Part shown: piece after piece, positions 22,864 through 29,484 of the stretch
Layout of the letters: each line of letters begins with the position of its first letter
How positions within the stretch are numbered: position 1 is the first letter of the stretch
Source of the DNA: DATLGD01 sp035540755
GTDB taxonomy: Bacteria > Actinomycetota > Actinomycetes > Mycobacteriales > SCTD01
Length of the DNA: 29,484 nucleotides
Assembly (NCBI GenBank): GCA_035540755.1
Contig: DATLGD010000138.1
Span: 1-29,484, forward strand
Reading direction: 5' to 3'
The notes under the pieces: model-generated
What the model was told of the DNA's origin: nothing
What the model saw: the letters and a program-made list of their open reading frames with translations, nothing else
Databases searched by the model: none
Made by a program: the position numbers and the translations under genes

Positions 22864-22897
22864 CAGGGCCCGGCCGCCTTCTGGCGGCCGGGCCCTG
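22864..22897 (+). terminator. 15-bp hairpin terminator after the lipoprotein gene
   Basis: CAGGGCCCGGCCGCC (22864-22878) pairs perfectly with GGCGGCCGGGCCCTG (22883-22897) around TTCT, 20 nt after the TAG. The remaining 138 nt to the convergent gene end at 23036 hold nothing recognisable. Confidence 0.85.
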
Positions 22898-23035
22898 TCG
22901 CGTGCGGGGCCGTCGGATGCGGGGCGGGGCCGGACCATCATCCACCTGGCGGCCCGCACACGGGGCCGCCCGCGTGCGGGCAGCGACGGCGGGCAGGCAG
23001 ACCGGACAGGCGGAGGCCGGAACGGCCACCGAGGC

Positions 23036-24484
23036 TCAGGCGGAGCCGCGGTGCGCGCCATGCGGAGCGGCTGCCGCAGCCCCCGCCCGCCGGCGCCGCC
23101 AGGCGTCGAGCAGCACCAGCGCCAGCGCCAGCAGGTAGCCGGCGCTCCCCACCTGGGTCGTCGTCTCCGAGGGCCCGCGGTCGATCACGACGAAGAACAC
23201 CGGGTAGGCCAGTGCCGGCACGACGAACCACACCGGGCGGGCGGCGAGCGCCGCGAGGGCGACCAGGGGCAGTCCGTACCAGGGCTGCACCGGGCTGCCG
23301 AGCAGCAGCGCGGCGCCGAGCAGCAGGCACGCCGCCGGAGCCAGCTCCACACCGACGGCGCCCGGGCTCTCGAACCGGGTCCGCCGGGCCACGAGCAGCA
23401 CCCGGACGGCGACCGCCACCGCCGCCAGGGCGACGCCGGCCGTGGCGACGAGGTCGGGCAGCCCGAGCGGCGCGAGGAGCAGGAAGCGCCCGCCGGTGTA
23501 CTCCTCCTCCTCGAGGTAGCCGGGCAGGAAGCCGAGCACGTCGCCGCCGGTGGCCAGCACGTGCGGCAGGTAGCTGACGGCGCAGACGGCGACGAACGCC
23601 GTCCCCACCCGCAGCGGGCGGCGCGCGAGCAGCACCGGGAGCAGCAGGGCGGGGTAGAGCTTGACCATCGCCGCCGCGCCGAGCGCCGCCCCCGAGGCGG
23701 CCGGCCGCCGACCGGCCAGCGCCACCGCCAGCACCACGAAGAAGGTGGCCAGGCCGTCGACGTGAGCGTTCTGGACGCCCTCGAGCACGGCCACCGGGCT
23801 CCAGGCGAACGCGGCCACCCAGCGCGGATCGCGGCCGCTGCGCACCAGCACCAGCCAGAGCAGGACGCACGTGCCGACGTCGGGAACCAGCGCCACGACC
23901 TGCCAGCCGAGGTCGCGCAGTTGCGAAGCACCGGCGAGGTGCCCGGCGAGGAACCAGGCCTGCGCCACCGGCGGGTAGATCGTGCGCACGTCCGGCCGGT
24001 TGATGCGGGTGCAGTCGTCGCCGCGGCGGATCAGCTCGCAGGTGTCGCCGCCCTCGACGGCGTCCGGGAACAGCCAGTCGGTGCGGCGGTCGGCGAGCGC
24101 CTCGACGTCGCCGGCCTCCGCAGGCGCGTACCGGTAGGGGCTGACGCCGGCCGCCTGCACCGAGCCGTCCCAGGCGTAGCGGTAGAGGTCGTCCGACAGC
24201 GGCACGACGACGGTCATCGCGGCGATCCGCAGCGCCGCCCCGCCGAGCAGGACGACGACGAGCAGCTGCCGACCGGTCAGGCCGGCCCGCAGCAGGCAGG
24301 CCAGGGCGACCGCCCAGGCGACCCACATGCCGCCGATGTCGGCGAGCAGGGCCCAGGTCTCGCCGAGGACGCTGCCCCGCCGGGTCGTGGAGAAGGCCAG
24401 GGACGTGGCCGCCGCGAGGGCGAGCACGACGCCGGCGGCCCACCAGCGCGTGCGGCCGGCGTCCGGCGCCTGAGGATCGGCCAC
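23036..24484 (-). CDS. GT-C fold polyprenol-phosphate-dependent glycosyltransferase (GT87/mannosyltransferase-like)
   Basis: 482 residues with a GTG start (24482-24484) and no clear ribosome binding site. About eleven hydrophobic segments. The first outer loop carries the GT-C acidic motif and following signature PLSDDLYRYAWDGSVQAAG, then VSPYRYAP and a large outer loop with INRPDVRTIYPP. These are typical of membrane mannosyltransferases that use polyprenyl-phosphate mannose on the outer face and build lipoglycans or glycosylate surface lipids. Later segments (AFAWSPVAVLEGVQNAHVDG, AAAMVKLYPALLLPVL) match the same family. M. tuberculosis has a comparable protein gene near rpsF, in line with the location here. 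The sugar and acceptor are inference. Confidence 0.8.
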   Translation of the reverse strand: MADPQAPDAGRTRWWAAGVVLALAAATSLAFSTTRRGSVLGETWALLADIGGMWVAWAVALACLLRAGLTGRQLLVVVLLGGAALRIAAMTVVVPLSDDLYRYAWDGSVQAAGVSPYRYAPAEAGDVEALADRRTDWLFPDAVEGGDTCELIRRGDDCTRINRPDVRTIYPPVAQAWFLAGHLAGASQLRDLGWQVVALVPDVGTCVLLWLVLVRSGRDPRWVAAFAWSPVAVLEGVQNAHVDGLATFFVVLAVALAGRRPAASGAALGAAAMVKLYPALLLPVLLARRPLRVGTAFVAVCAVSYLPHVLATGGDVLGFLPGYLEEEEYTGGRFLLLAPLGLPDLVATAGVALAAVAVAVRVLLVARRTRFESPGAVGVELAPAACLLLGAALLLGSPVQPWYGLPLVALAALAARPVWFVVPALAYPVFFVVIDRGPSETTTQVGSAGYLLALALVLLDAWRRRRAGAAAAAPHGAHRGSA

Positions 24485-24614
24485 GCAGGCAGTGTCGCCG
24501 TCACCGCTTCGTCACGCGGTCGCGGCGCGCCAGAGCGGTGAACCGCTCCGGCGCGGGCACCGAACACCGGTCGGGTCCTTCCCGGCCCAGCCCCTGCCGA
24601 GGAGGACCTCCGCG

Positions 24615-25322
24615 ATGTCGATGACCGGTCTGCCGGACGGCGGTCGGGAGCGGCGGTCGGCCGGCGTCCGGCCCGCCGCGGACCCCGGCGCGCTGCTGAG
24701 CGACTGGATGACCGGCGCGGTCACCGGCGACACCCGCCTGCAGCCCCGCCTGCTCCGGCTCGCCGACGGGCACCTGCTGCCACTCGACGTCGAGCGGTGG
24801 GCCGGACCGGCGTCGGCTGCGGACGCGACCCTGCTGGAGCGCGCGTCCGGCCCGGTGCTCGACGTCGGCTGCGGCCCGGGCCGGCTCACCGCCGCCCTGC
24901 ACGGCGCCGGGGTCGAGGTCCTGGGCCTCGACGTCCTGCCGGCGGTGCCGGTGCTCGCGCGACGGGCCGGCGCACCCGTGCACGTCGGTGACGTGTTCGC
25001 TCCGCTGCCGCGCGAAGACGGCTGGCGCACGGTGCTGCTCGCCGACGGCAACCTCGGCATCGGCGGGGACCCGGCCCGGCTGCTGCGGCGGCTCGCTGAG
25101 CTGCTGGCGCCGGACGGCGTCGTCCTCGCCGAGCTGCACCCCGGCAGCGGTGAGCGCCGCGGCCGCGTCCGGCTCGAGGCGCTCGGCTCGGCCAGCACCT
25201 GGTTCCCCTGGTCCCTGGTGGCGCCGGACGCCGTGCCGGCGCTCGCCGAGCGCTCCGGCCTCGCCGTCGTCGAGCAGTGGTCGGCCGGCGGCCGGCCCTT
25301 CGCCGCGCTGGCACAGCGCTGA
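24615..25322 (+). CDS. Class I SAM-dependent methyltransferase
   Basis: 235 residues from the ATG at 24615, nine bases after GGAGG; an ATG two codons later is the alternative. Residues 81-89 VLDVGCGPG form the SAM-binding motif I, followed by an acidic strand end (VLGLDVLP), a third strand with VHVGDVF, the segment VLLADGNLGIGGDPARLLRRL and a beta strand VVLAELHPG. The order matches the Rossmann-like methyltransferase fold. From memory, similar proteins with the DGNxGIGGDP segment occur beside membrane molybdenum oxidoreductase and GT87 genes in other actinobacteria, which is the situation here. The substrate is unknown. Confidence 0.85.
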   Translation: MSMTGLPDGGRERRSAGVRPAADPGALLSDWMTGAVTGDTRLQPRLLRLADGHLLPLDVERWAGPASAADATLLERASGPVLDVGCGPGRLTAALHGAGVEVLGLDVLPAVPVLARRAGAPVHVGDVFAPLPREDGWRTVLLADGNLGIGGDPARLLRRLAELLAPDGVVLAELHPGSGERRGRVRLEALGSASTWFPWSLVAPDAVPALAERSGLAVVEQWSAGGRPFAALAQR

Positions 25323-25454
25323 CGCACGGCGATCCAGGCGGCTCTGGACGACGCGGGGCCCGCACTCCGCGGCCGGTAGCCTGCTGAGCGCCGTGCCACG
25401 CCTCGTCGGCGAGGGCAGGCGACCTCCGGGGGCGGCAGCGAGCAGGACGGCGGC

Positions 25455-26978
25455 ATGACGGCGACAGCGACGGCCCGGACGCCCGCCGGCGCCTCGGGCG
25501 CGACGCCGCGCGCGGCCCGGCCGCTCGAGGGCCGCGCAGGTCTGGCGCTGCTGGTCGCGGCGGTCGTGGCCGGCGTGACCGGGGCGGCCGCCGGACTGGT
25601 CGGCGGTCCGCTGTGGCTGGACGAGGCGATCTCGGTGGAGATCGCGCGCCGGCCGGTGCCCGAGCTGCTGGCGGCGCTGCGCCTGGACGGCGCCCCACCG
25701 CTGTACTACCTGCTGCTGCACGGCTGGATGCTGGTGCTCGGGGACGGCACGGTCGCGGTCCGCGTGCTCACCCTGCTCCTGCTGCCCGTGGCGCTGCTGC
25801 TGGCCTGGCGGGTCGGCGACCGGCTCCACGGACGGTCCGGGGCCGTCGCCGCCGTCACCGTGCTCGCCGCGCTGCCCTGGACGATGAGGTACGGGTCCGA
25901 GACGCGCATGTACCTGCTCGTGGTCGTGCTCGTGCTGGCCGGCGTGCTCGCCCTGCTCGCCGTGCGGACCGCCGGTACGTGGCCGGCGGTGCTCGCCCTC
26001 GGCGCCTGCTCGGGCGCGCTGCTGCTGACCCACTACTGGTCGCTGTTCCTGCTGGCCGCGGTCGGGCTGTGGCACCTGCCGGGCCTGCTCCGGTGGCGGG
26101 CCGACGCGCTGCGGGTGGTCGCAGGGCTCGCCGTCGGAGCGGCCGTCTTCACGCCGTGGCTGCCCACGTTCCTGTTCCAGGCGCAGCGCACCGGCGCGCC
26201 CTGGGCGGTGCCGCCGGACGTGTTCGACCTGCTGCGCACGCCGTCGTTCTGGGGCGGTGGTGCGGTCGAGGGCCGCGTCGTGCTGGCCGTCCTGCTGGTG
26301 CAGCTGGTCGTGCTGGCCACCGTCCTGCTGCCCGTCTCGCGGCCGGTCGCGGGCGTGGCCGGTACCGCGCTGCTGCTCGCCTGGATCGGCGCGCAGCTGT
26401 CCGAGGGCGCCTACACCGGCCGGTACACCGCCGTCGTCGTGCCGCTGGTCGCCGTCGCGGCCGGACTGGGTGCGGCGGCCCTGCCGGGGCGCTGGCCGGT
26501 GGTCGCCCTCGCCGCCGTCGTCGGCGTCGGCGCCGGCACCGGCATCCCGGCCGCGGCCGCGCCGCGCGCCGCCGCCGACCGCATCGCCGAGACCTTCCGC
26601 GAGGCCGCCGATCCCGGTGACGTGCTCGTCTACTGCCCGGACCAGCTCGGCCCCCCGGTCGCCCGGGAGATCGGGCCCGGCTACGAGCAGGTGGTCTACC
26701 CGACGCTCGCCGGCCCCGAGCTGGTCGACTGGGTCGACTACGAGCAGCGCAACCGGGCGGCCTCCCCGGCCGAGGTCGCCGACCGGCTCGACCAGCTCGC
26801 CGGCGAGCGGCAGCTGTTCGTGCTGCGCGCCACCGGCTACCGCACCTACCAACGGGACGGCTCCGACGACTGCGCGGCTGTGACGCGGTGGCTGGAGGCG
26901 CGGCGCGGGACGCCGGAGCGGCTGATCAGCACCGGCGGCAGCCGCGCCCAGGTGCTGTTCCAGTTCGACGGCCGCTGA
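25455..26978 (+). CDS. GT-C fold membrane glycosyltransferase (GT39/GT83-like)
   Basis: 507 residues from the ATG at 25455 (weak AGGA upstream). About ten to eleven hydrophobic segments. The first outer loop has LWLDEAISVEIARRPV, with the Asp-Glu pair of GT-C enzymes, followed by GAPPLYYLLLHGW; the next loop has RYGSETRMYLL, a second hallmark of the dolichyl-phosphate-mannose transferase/ArnT-like group. The C-terminal about 150 residues are soluble and outside (DPGDVLVYCPDQLGPPVAREI), possibly recognising the acceptor. A lipid-linked sugar donor and a surface acceptor are inferred. A TAGCCT at 25377-25382 could be a -10 element. It converges with rplI and shares its terminator. Confidence 0.8.
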   Translation: MTATATARTPAGASGATPRAARPLEGRAGLALLVAAVVAGVTGAAAGLVGGPLWLDEAISVEIARRPVPELLAALRLDGAPPLYYLLLHGWMLVLGDGTVAVRVLTLLLLPVALLLAWRVGDRLHGRSGAVAAVTVLAALPWTMRYGSETRMYLLVVVLVLAGVLALLAVRTAGTWPAVLALGACSGALLLTHYWSLFLLAAVGLWHLPGLLRWRADALRVVAGLAVGAAVFTPWLPTFLFQAQRTGAPWAVPPDVFDLLRTPSFWGGGAVEGRVVLAVLLVQLVVLATVLLPVSRPVAGVAGTALLLAWIGAQLSEGAYTGRYTAVVVPLVAVAAGLGAAALPGRWPVVALAAVVGVGAGTGIPAAAAPRAAADRIAETFREAADPGDVLVYCPDQLGPPVAREIGPGYEQVVYPTLAGPELVDWVDYEQRNRAASPAEVADRLDQLAGERQLFVLRATGYRTYQRDGSDDCAAVTRWLEARRGTPERLISTGGSRAQVLFQFDGR

Positions 26979-26988
26979 CGGGGGACAC

Positions 26989-27020
26989 GGACGCGCGACG
27001 GCCCGGACGCGCGACGGCCC
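26989..27020 (+). repeat. Two exact 16-bp direct repeats
   Basis: GGACGCGCGACGGCCC occurs at 26989-27004 and again at 27005-27020, immediately after the glycosyltransferase gene. The second copy supplies the left side of the terminator stem, so the repeat probably arose by duplication at the terminator edge. Confidence 0.85.
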
Positions 27021-27045
27021 GGCGTCCCTCGCGGGAGCCGGGCCG
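27015..27045. terminator. Shared terminator of rplI operon and convergent glycosyltransferase
   Basis: GGCCCGGC (27016-27023) pairs with GCCGGGCC (27037-27044), continued inward by TCCC/GGGA (27025-27028 with 27033-27036) around a TCGC loop, and outward by C27015-G27045. It lies 16 nt beyond the rplI stop at 27061 and 37 nt after the glycosyltransferase stop, so it can serve both. Confidence 0.75.
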
Positions 27046-27060
27046 GTCGTGCGGGAGGAA

Positions 27061-27510
27061 CTACTTCGCCGGGACGACCTGGATCGTCACGGCGGCCTCG
27101 ACCTCGGGGTGCACCTTGACGGTGGCGGTGTGCGTGCCGACTGCCTTGATCGGCGCCGGCAGCGTGATGGTGCGGCGGTCCAGCTTCGGGCCGCCGGCCG
27201 CCGTGACGGCGTCGACGATGTCGCTGGTGGTGACCGAGCCGAACAGCCGTCCGCCCTCGCCGGAGCGGGCCGGGAGCTTCACCTCGAGCGAGGCGAGCTG
27301 GCTCGAGATCTCCTTCGCCGACCCGAGGTCGCGCACCTCGCGGACCTCGCGGGCCCGGCGGATCGTGGCGACCTGCTTCTCGGCGCCCTTGGTGGCCAGG
27401 ATGGCCAGGCCCTGCGGGACGAGGTAGTTGCGGCCGTAGCCGTCCTTGACCTCGACGATGTCGCCAGGGGCACCGAGGCCCGAGACGTCGTGGGTGAGGA
27501 TGAGCTTCAT
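27061..27510 (-). CDS. rplI: 50S ribosomal protein L9
   Basis: 149 residues, the normal L9 length. It binds 23S rRNA at the base of the L1 stalk and helps maintain reading frame. The N-terminal domain has the family pattern MKLILTHDVSGLG, GDIVEVKDGYGRNYLVPQGLA; a long central helix (IRRAREVREVRDLGSAKEI) leads to the C-terminal domain (LFGSVTTSDIVDAV and LPAPIKAVGTHTATVKVHPEV). The ATG at 27508-27510 has GAGGAGG upstream, 11 nt after the rpsR stop. Last gene of the rpsF-ssb-rpsR-rplI operon. Confidence 0.97.
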   Translation of the reverse strand: MKLILTHDVSGLGAPGDIVEVKDGYGRNYLVPQGLAILATKGAEKQVATIRRAREVREVRDLGSAKEISSQLASLEVKLPARSGEGGRLFGSVTTSDIVDAVTAAGGPKLDRRTITLPAPIKAVGTHTATVKVHPEVEAAVTIQVVPAK

Positions 27511-27521
27511 GGTCAGCCTCC

Positions 27522-27758
27522 TCAGCGCGCCGTGCTCGTGTACGGCAGCAGCGCCATCTCGCGGCTGTTCTTCACCGCGACGGCGACGTCGCGCTGGTGC
27601 TGGCTGCAGTTGCCGCTGACCCGACGGGCGCGGATCTTGCCCCGGTCGGAGATGTACTTGCGCAGGAGCGCGGTGTCCTTGTAGTCGACGTAGGTCACCT
27701 TGTCCTTGCAGAACTGGCAGACCTTCTTCTTGAGCTTGCGGGGCGGTGGCTTGGCCAT
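27522..27758 (-). CDS. rpsR: 30S ribosomal protein S18, zinc-type (C+)
   Basis: 78 residues. S18 binds with S6 to the central domain of 16S rRNA. The sequence KVCQFCKD, DYKDTALLRKYISDRGKI, RRVSGNCSQHQRDVAVAVKNSREMALLPY is clearly S18. It keeps Cys14, Cys17, Cys51 and His54, a likely zinc site, so it is the zinc-dependent form; actinobacteria often carry a zinc-free paralogue elsewhere under zinc control. The ATG has AGGAG upstream (GGAGAACCC). It lies between ssb and rplI. Confidence 0.97.
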   Translation of the reverse strand: MAKPPPRKLKKKVCQFCKDKVTYVDYKDTALLRKYISDRGKIRARRVSGNCSQHQRDVAVAVKNSREMALLPYTSTAR

Positions 27759-27808
27759 CGTGGGTTCTCCTGGTCAGGGCCGTGAAGTCAGAGGGTGAGA
27801 GAGGGTTC

Positions 27809-28336
27809 TTAGAAGGGGGGCTCGTCGGACCAGCCGCCGGAGGAGGACGCGGGCGCCGGGCTGGACCACGGGTCGGACTGGGGGGCTCCGCCGCCCTGTC
27901 CGCCCTGTCCGCCGCCCTGTCCGCCGCCGTAGCCACCGCCGCCGCCGCCGAAACCGCCGCCGCCGCCGCCGCGGGAGGCCCGGGTGACCTTCGCGGTGGC
28001 GAACTTGAGCGAGGGGCCGATCTCGTCGACCTCGAGCTCGACGACCGTGCGCTTCTCGCCTTCCTTCGTCTCGTACGAGCGCTGCTTCAGCCGGCCCTGG
28101 ACGATGACCGCGGTGCCCTTCTGCAGGGACTCCGCGACGTTCTCGGCCGCCTGGCGCCAGACGGAGCAGCGCAGGAACAGCGCGTCTCCGTCCTTCCACT
28201 CGTTGGTGTTCTTGTCGAAGGTGCGGGGCGTCGACGCGACGGTGAAGTTCGCGACGGCCGCGCCGCTCGGGGTGAAGCGCAGCTCCGGGTCGGCGGTCAG
28301 GTTGCCCACCACGGTGATGATCGTCTCGCCTGCCAC
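27809..28336 (-). CDS. ssb: Single-stranded DNA-binding protein
   Basis: 175 residues from the GTG at 28334-28336 with AAGGAG seven bases upstream; the in-frame extension upstream is Pro/Ala/Arg-rich and lacks the SSB start. The OB fold spans about 1-112 (TIITVVGNLTADPELRFTPSG, ANFTVASTPRTFD, LFLRCSVWRQAAENVAESLQKG, VIVQGRLKQRSYETKEG). A glycine-rich linker (about 120-150, GGGG with Tyr, Phe and Gln) leads to the acidic tip WSDEPPF that binds partner proteins such as primase and RecG-type repair enzymes. It coats single-stranded DNA in replication and repair. It sits between rpsF and rpsR as in most bacteria. Confidence 0.96.
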   Translation of the reverse strand: MAGETIITVVGNLTADPELRFTPSGAAVANFTVASTPRTFDKNTNEWKDGDALFLRCSVWRQAAENVAESLQKGTAVIVQGRLKQRSYETKEGEKRTVVELEVDEIGPSLKFATAKVTRASRGGGGGGFGGGGGGYGGGQGGGQGGQGGGAPQSDPWSSPAPASSSGGWSDEPPF

Positions 28337-28527
28337 GGCGTGTCTCCTTGGGTCCCTTCCCGCTGCGTTCGCGGGATCTGTCGGTGCGGTGCGTGCGGGC
28401 GGTGCCCCGGCTGGGGCTCGCACTCCTTGATGCCGGGAGCGGTGCGGGGAAGGGTCCCGGTGGTGTCCGGGGGCCTCCGCCGTCCTGCCTGCCGGCAGTG
28501 TGGCGACGAGGTCCGACAGGACGGTCC

Positions 28528-28542
28528 AGCAGCTGAGCTGCT
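28528..28542 (-). terminator. Short inverted repeat at the rpsF stop, possible attenuator
   Basis: AGCAGCT-G-AGCTGCT is a perfect 7-bp inverted repeat that overlaps the rpsF stop at 28541. The 204-nt gap between rpsF and ssb otherwise holds only the ssb ribosome binding site. It may be partial termination or RNA processing; it is too short for a confident terminator. Confidence 0.3.
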
Positions 28543-28831
28543 AGCGCAGCTCGGGGCGCAGGACCTTGGTCCGGAGGACCGACTCGTTGAGGTTGAGCTG
28601 GCGGTCCAGCTCCTTCATGACGGCCGGCTCGGCAGCCAGGTCGACCACGGCGTAGATACCCTCGGCCTTCTTGTCGATCTCGAACGACAGCCGGCGGCGT
28701 CCCCAGACGTCGACCTTCTCGACCGTCCCGCCACCCTGACGGATGACGTTGAGGAACGTGTCGAGCGAGGGCGCGATGGTGCGCTCCTCGAGGTCGGGGT
28801 CGAGGATGACCATGAGCTCGTAGCGACGCAA
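28541..28831 (-). CDS. rpsF: 30S ribosomal protein S6
   Basis: 96 residues starting at TTG (28829-28831). GGAGG lies eight bases before the TTG, and the product then begins RRYELMVILDPDLEERT, matching S6 from other actinobacteria. A GTG three codons upstream (28840) sits directly on the ribosome binding site and is unlikely. The body has VDVWGRRRLSFEIDKKAEGIYAVVDL and NESVLRTKVLRPE, all S6-like. S6 pairs with S18 on 16S rRNA. First gene of the operon; its promoter should be in 28832-28985, where no clear element was found. Confidence 0.95.
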   Translation of the reverse strand: MRRYELMVILDPDLEERTIAPSLDTFLNVIRQGGGTVEKVDVWGRRRLSFEIDKKAEGIYAVVDLAAEPAVMKELDRQLNLNESVLRTKVLRPELR

Positions 28832-28945
28832 GTGACCCACCTCCTCCTGTGGACTCGGCGGCCACGGACGTTCCGTGGCAGGAGGGTGTTCGCGTCGGCG
28901 AACCCGGCAAGGCTAGCAGCGCGCCGCGGCGGCCATGGCCGGGCG

Positions 28946-28989
28946 CCGGTCAGCCGGTCAGCCGGTCAGCCGGTCAGTCGGCCGGTCAG
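28946..28989. repeat. 8-bp tandem repeat CCGGTCAG, five copies
   Basis: CCGGTCAG occurs four times head to tail (28946-28977), then TCGG, then a fifth copy (28982-28989). The last copy contains the TGA of the minus-strand gene ending at 28986. The 8-bp unit is not a multiple of three, so changes in copy number affect only the 3' flank and could extend the reading frame if the stop were lost. It probably arose by slippage. Confidence 0.85.
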
Positions 28990-29484
28990 TCGGCGAAGAC
29001 GGGCGTGAGCGGACGGCGGCGCGCGGCGGCCGGCTCGGCGAGCAGCACCCGCACCAGCAGCGACGCGACCCCGACGGCGCCGAGTGCGGCCAGCGTCGCG
29101 GGCAGCCCGAGCGCCCGCGAGGTGTCGGCGCCCGGCAGCGGCCCCTCGAGCGCCTGCACCGGGGGGAGGTCCGGCGCCCGCACCTGCGGGTCGGCCACGC
29201 CCGGCGGGAGCCCGAGCAGGCCGTCCAGCGGCGCGGTCTCGGCGCCGCCGACCAGCGGCGGCAGCGGTGCAGCACCGGTGCCGCCCTGGTCGGCGGGCGG
29301 GAGCGGCGCCGGGGCGGCAGGCGCAGGGGCTTCGGGGGCCGGCGCCGGGCTGGAGCCGCCGGTCGGCCGCGGCGACGGGCCGGTGCCGGCGGTACGGGAC
29401 GGGGACGGGCGCACGGTCGCGCTCGGCAGGATGACCGCGCCTTCGTACGGCTCGCCCTCGGCCACCCGGTAGGTGTAGGTGCCC
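28986..29484 (-). CDS. C-terminal part of a proline-rich membrane-anchored protein (partial)
   Basis: The frame is open from the window edge (first full codon 29481-29483, GTYTYRVAEGEPYEGAVIL) to the TGA at 28986-28988, so the 5' end is missing. The visible part starts with a strand typical of the end of an Ig-like or similar extracellular domain, then a Pro/Ala/Gly-rich stretch of about 60 residues, a Leu/Pro region, and a C-terminal hydrophobic segment (LPATLAALGAVGVASLLVRVLL) followed by basic AAARRRP. This suggests an exported protein held by a C-terminal anchor. An ATG-like internal start is unnecessary because the frame continues with good codon use to the edge. Confidence 0.6.
   Translation of the reverse strand, partial: GTYTYRVAEGEPYEGAVILPSATVRPSPSRTAGTGPSPRPTGGSSPAPAPEAPAPAAPAPLPPADQGGTGAAPLPPLVGGAETAPLDGLLGLPPGVADPQVRAPDLPPVQALEGPLPGADTSRALGLPATLAALGAVGVASLLVRVLLAEPAAARRRPLTPVFAD

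Noticed and set aside
22898..23035. Small gene between the lipoprotein terminator and the glycosyltransferase end
   Set aside because: Open frames have no ribosome binding site and random composition.

Overview
The window is very GC-rich bacterial DNA (roughly three quarters G+C) with G/C-ending codons, many GTG starts, GGAGG-type ribosome binding sites and hairpin terminators without T-tracts. This fits a high-GC actinobacterium. The rpsF-ssb-rpsR-rplI block with a double-intein dnaB nearby, the LPXTG-type and lipoprotein content, and the WXG100/EspG-like genes would suit a Geodermatophilaceae-like organism, but that placement is inference. No tRNA, rRNA, CRISPR array, insertion sequence or prophage was seen.

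Layout. 1-4369: start of an anchored protein gene (partial), an SRPBCC protein, a 12-13 bp tandem repeat block, a coupled cupredoxin-like lipoprotein/polytopic membrane protein pair, and a long structured leader with duplicated modules in front of an LPXTG-type surface protein. 4388-7420 (minus): four genes joined by three 4-bp stop/start overlaps (WXG100 protein, EspG-like protein, alpha/beta hydrolase with GHSQGG, lipoprotein), resembling a type VII secretion accessory set without the secretion machine. 7571-10883: two convergent secreted LVIVD-type beta-propeller proteins separated by a strong terminator and a gene relic. 11071-12787: PAP2-type membrane phosphatase and a short-form adenylate kinase. 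12832-15155: PAS-PAS-GGDEF-EAL protein interrupted by a one-base frameshift inside a perfect hairpin; it overlaps tail-to-tail with an AAA-type ATPase gene (15098-16222).

16274-19815 (minus): a small basic protein, then replicative helicase dnaB carrying two inteins. The first sits in the Walker A motif, starts with Ala, shows the Trp/Cys/Thr signature of class 3 inteins and keeps both LAGLIDADG motifs. The second is a Cys1 intein at the RESG/S site whose endonuclease has decayed. Upstream of dnaB is a cluster of DnaA-box-like words. 20139-26978: a membrane molybdenum oxidoreductase with a partner membrane protein, a divergent lipoprotein, two GT-C type glycosyltransferases and a SAM methyltransferase, probably envelope functions. 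27061-28831 (minus): rpsF-ssb-rpsR-rplI, with rpsF best started at TTG. 28946-29484: an 8-bp tandem repeat and the 3' end of a proline-rich anchored protein.

The strongest candidates for something new are the tandem structured leader at about 3066-3379, the orphan WXG100/EspG/lipase/lipoprotein operon, and the contrasting pair of dnaB inteins.
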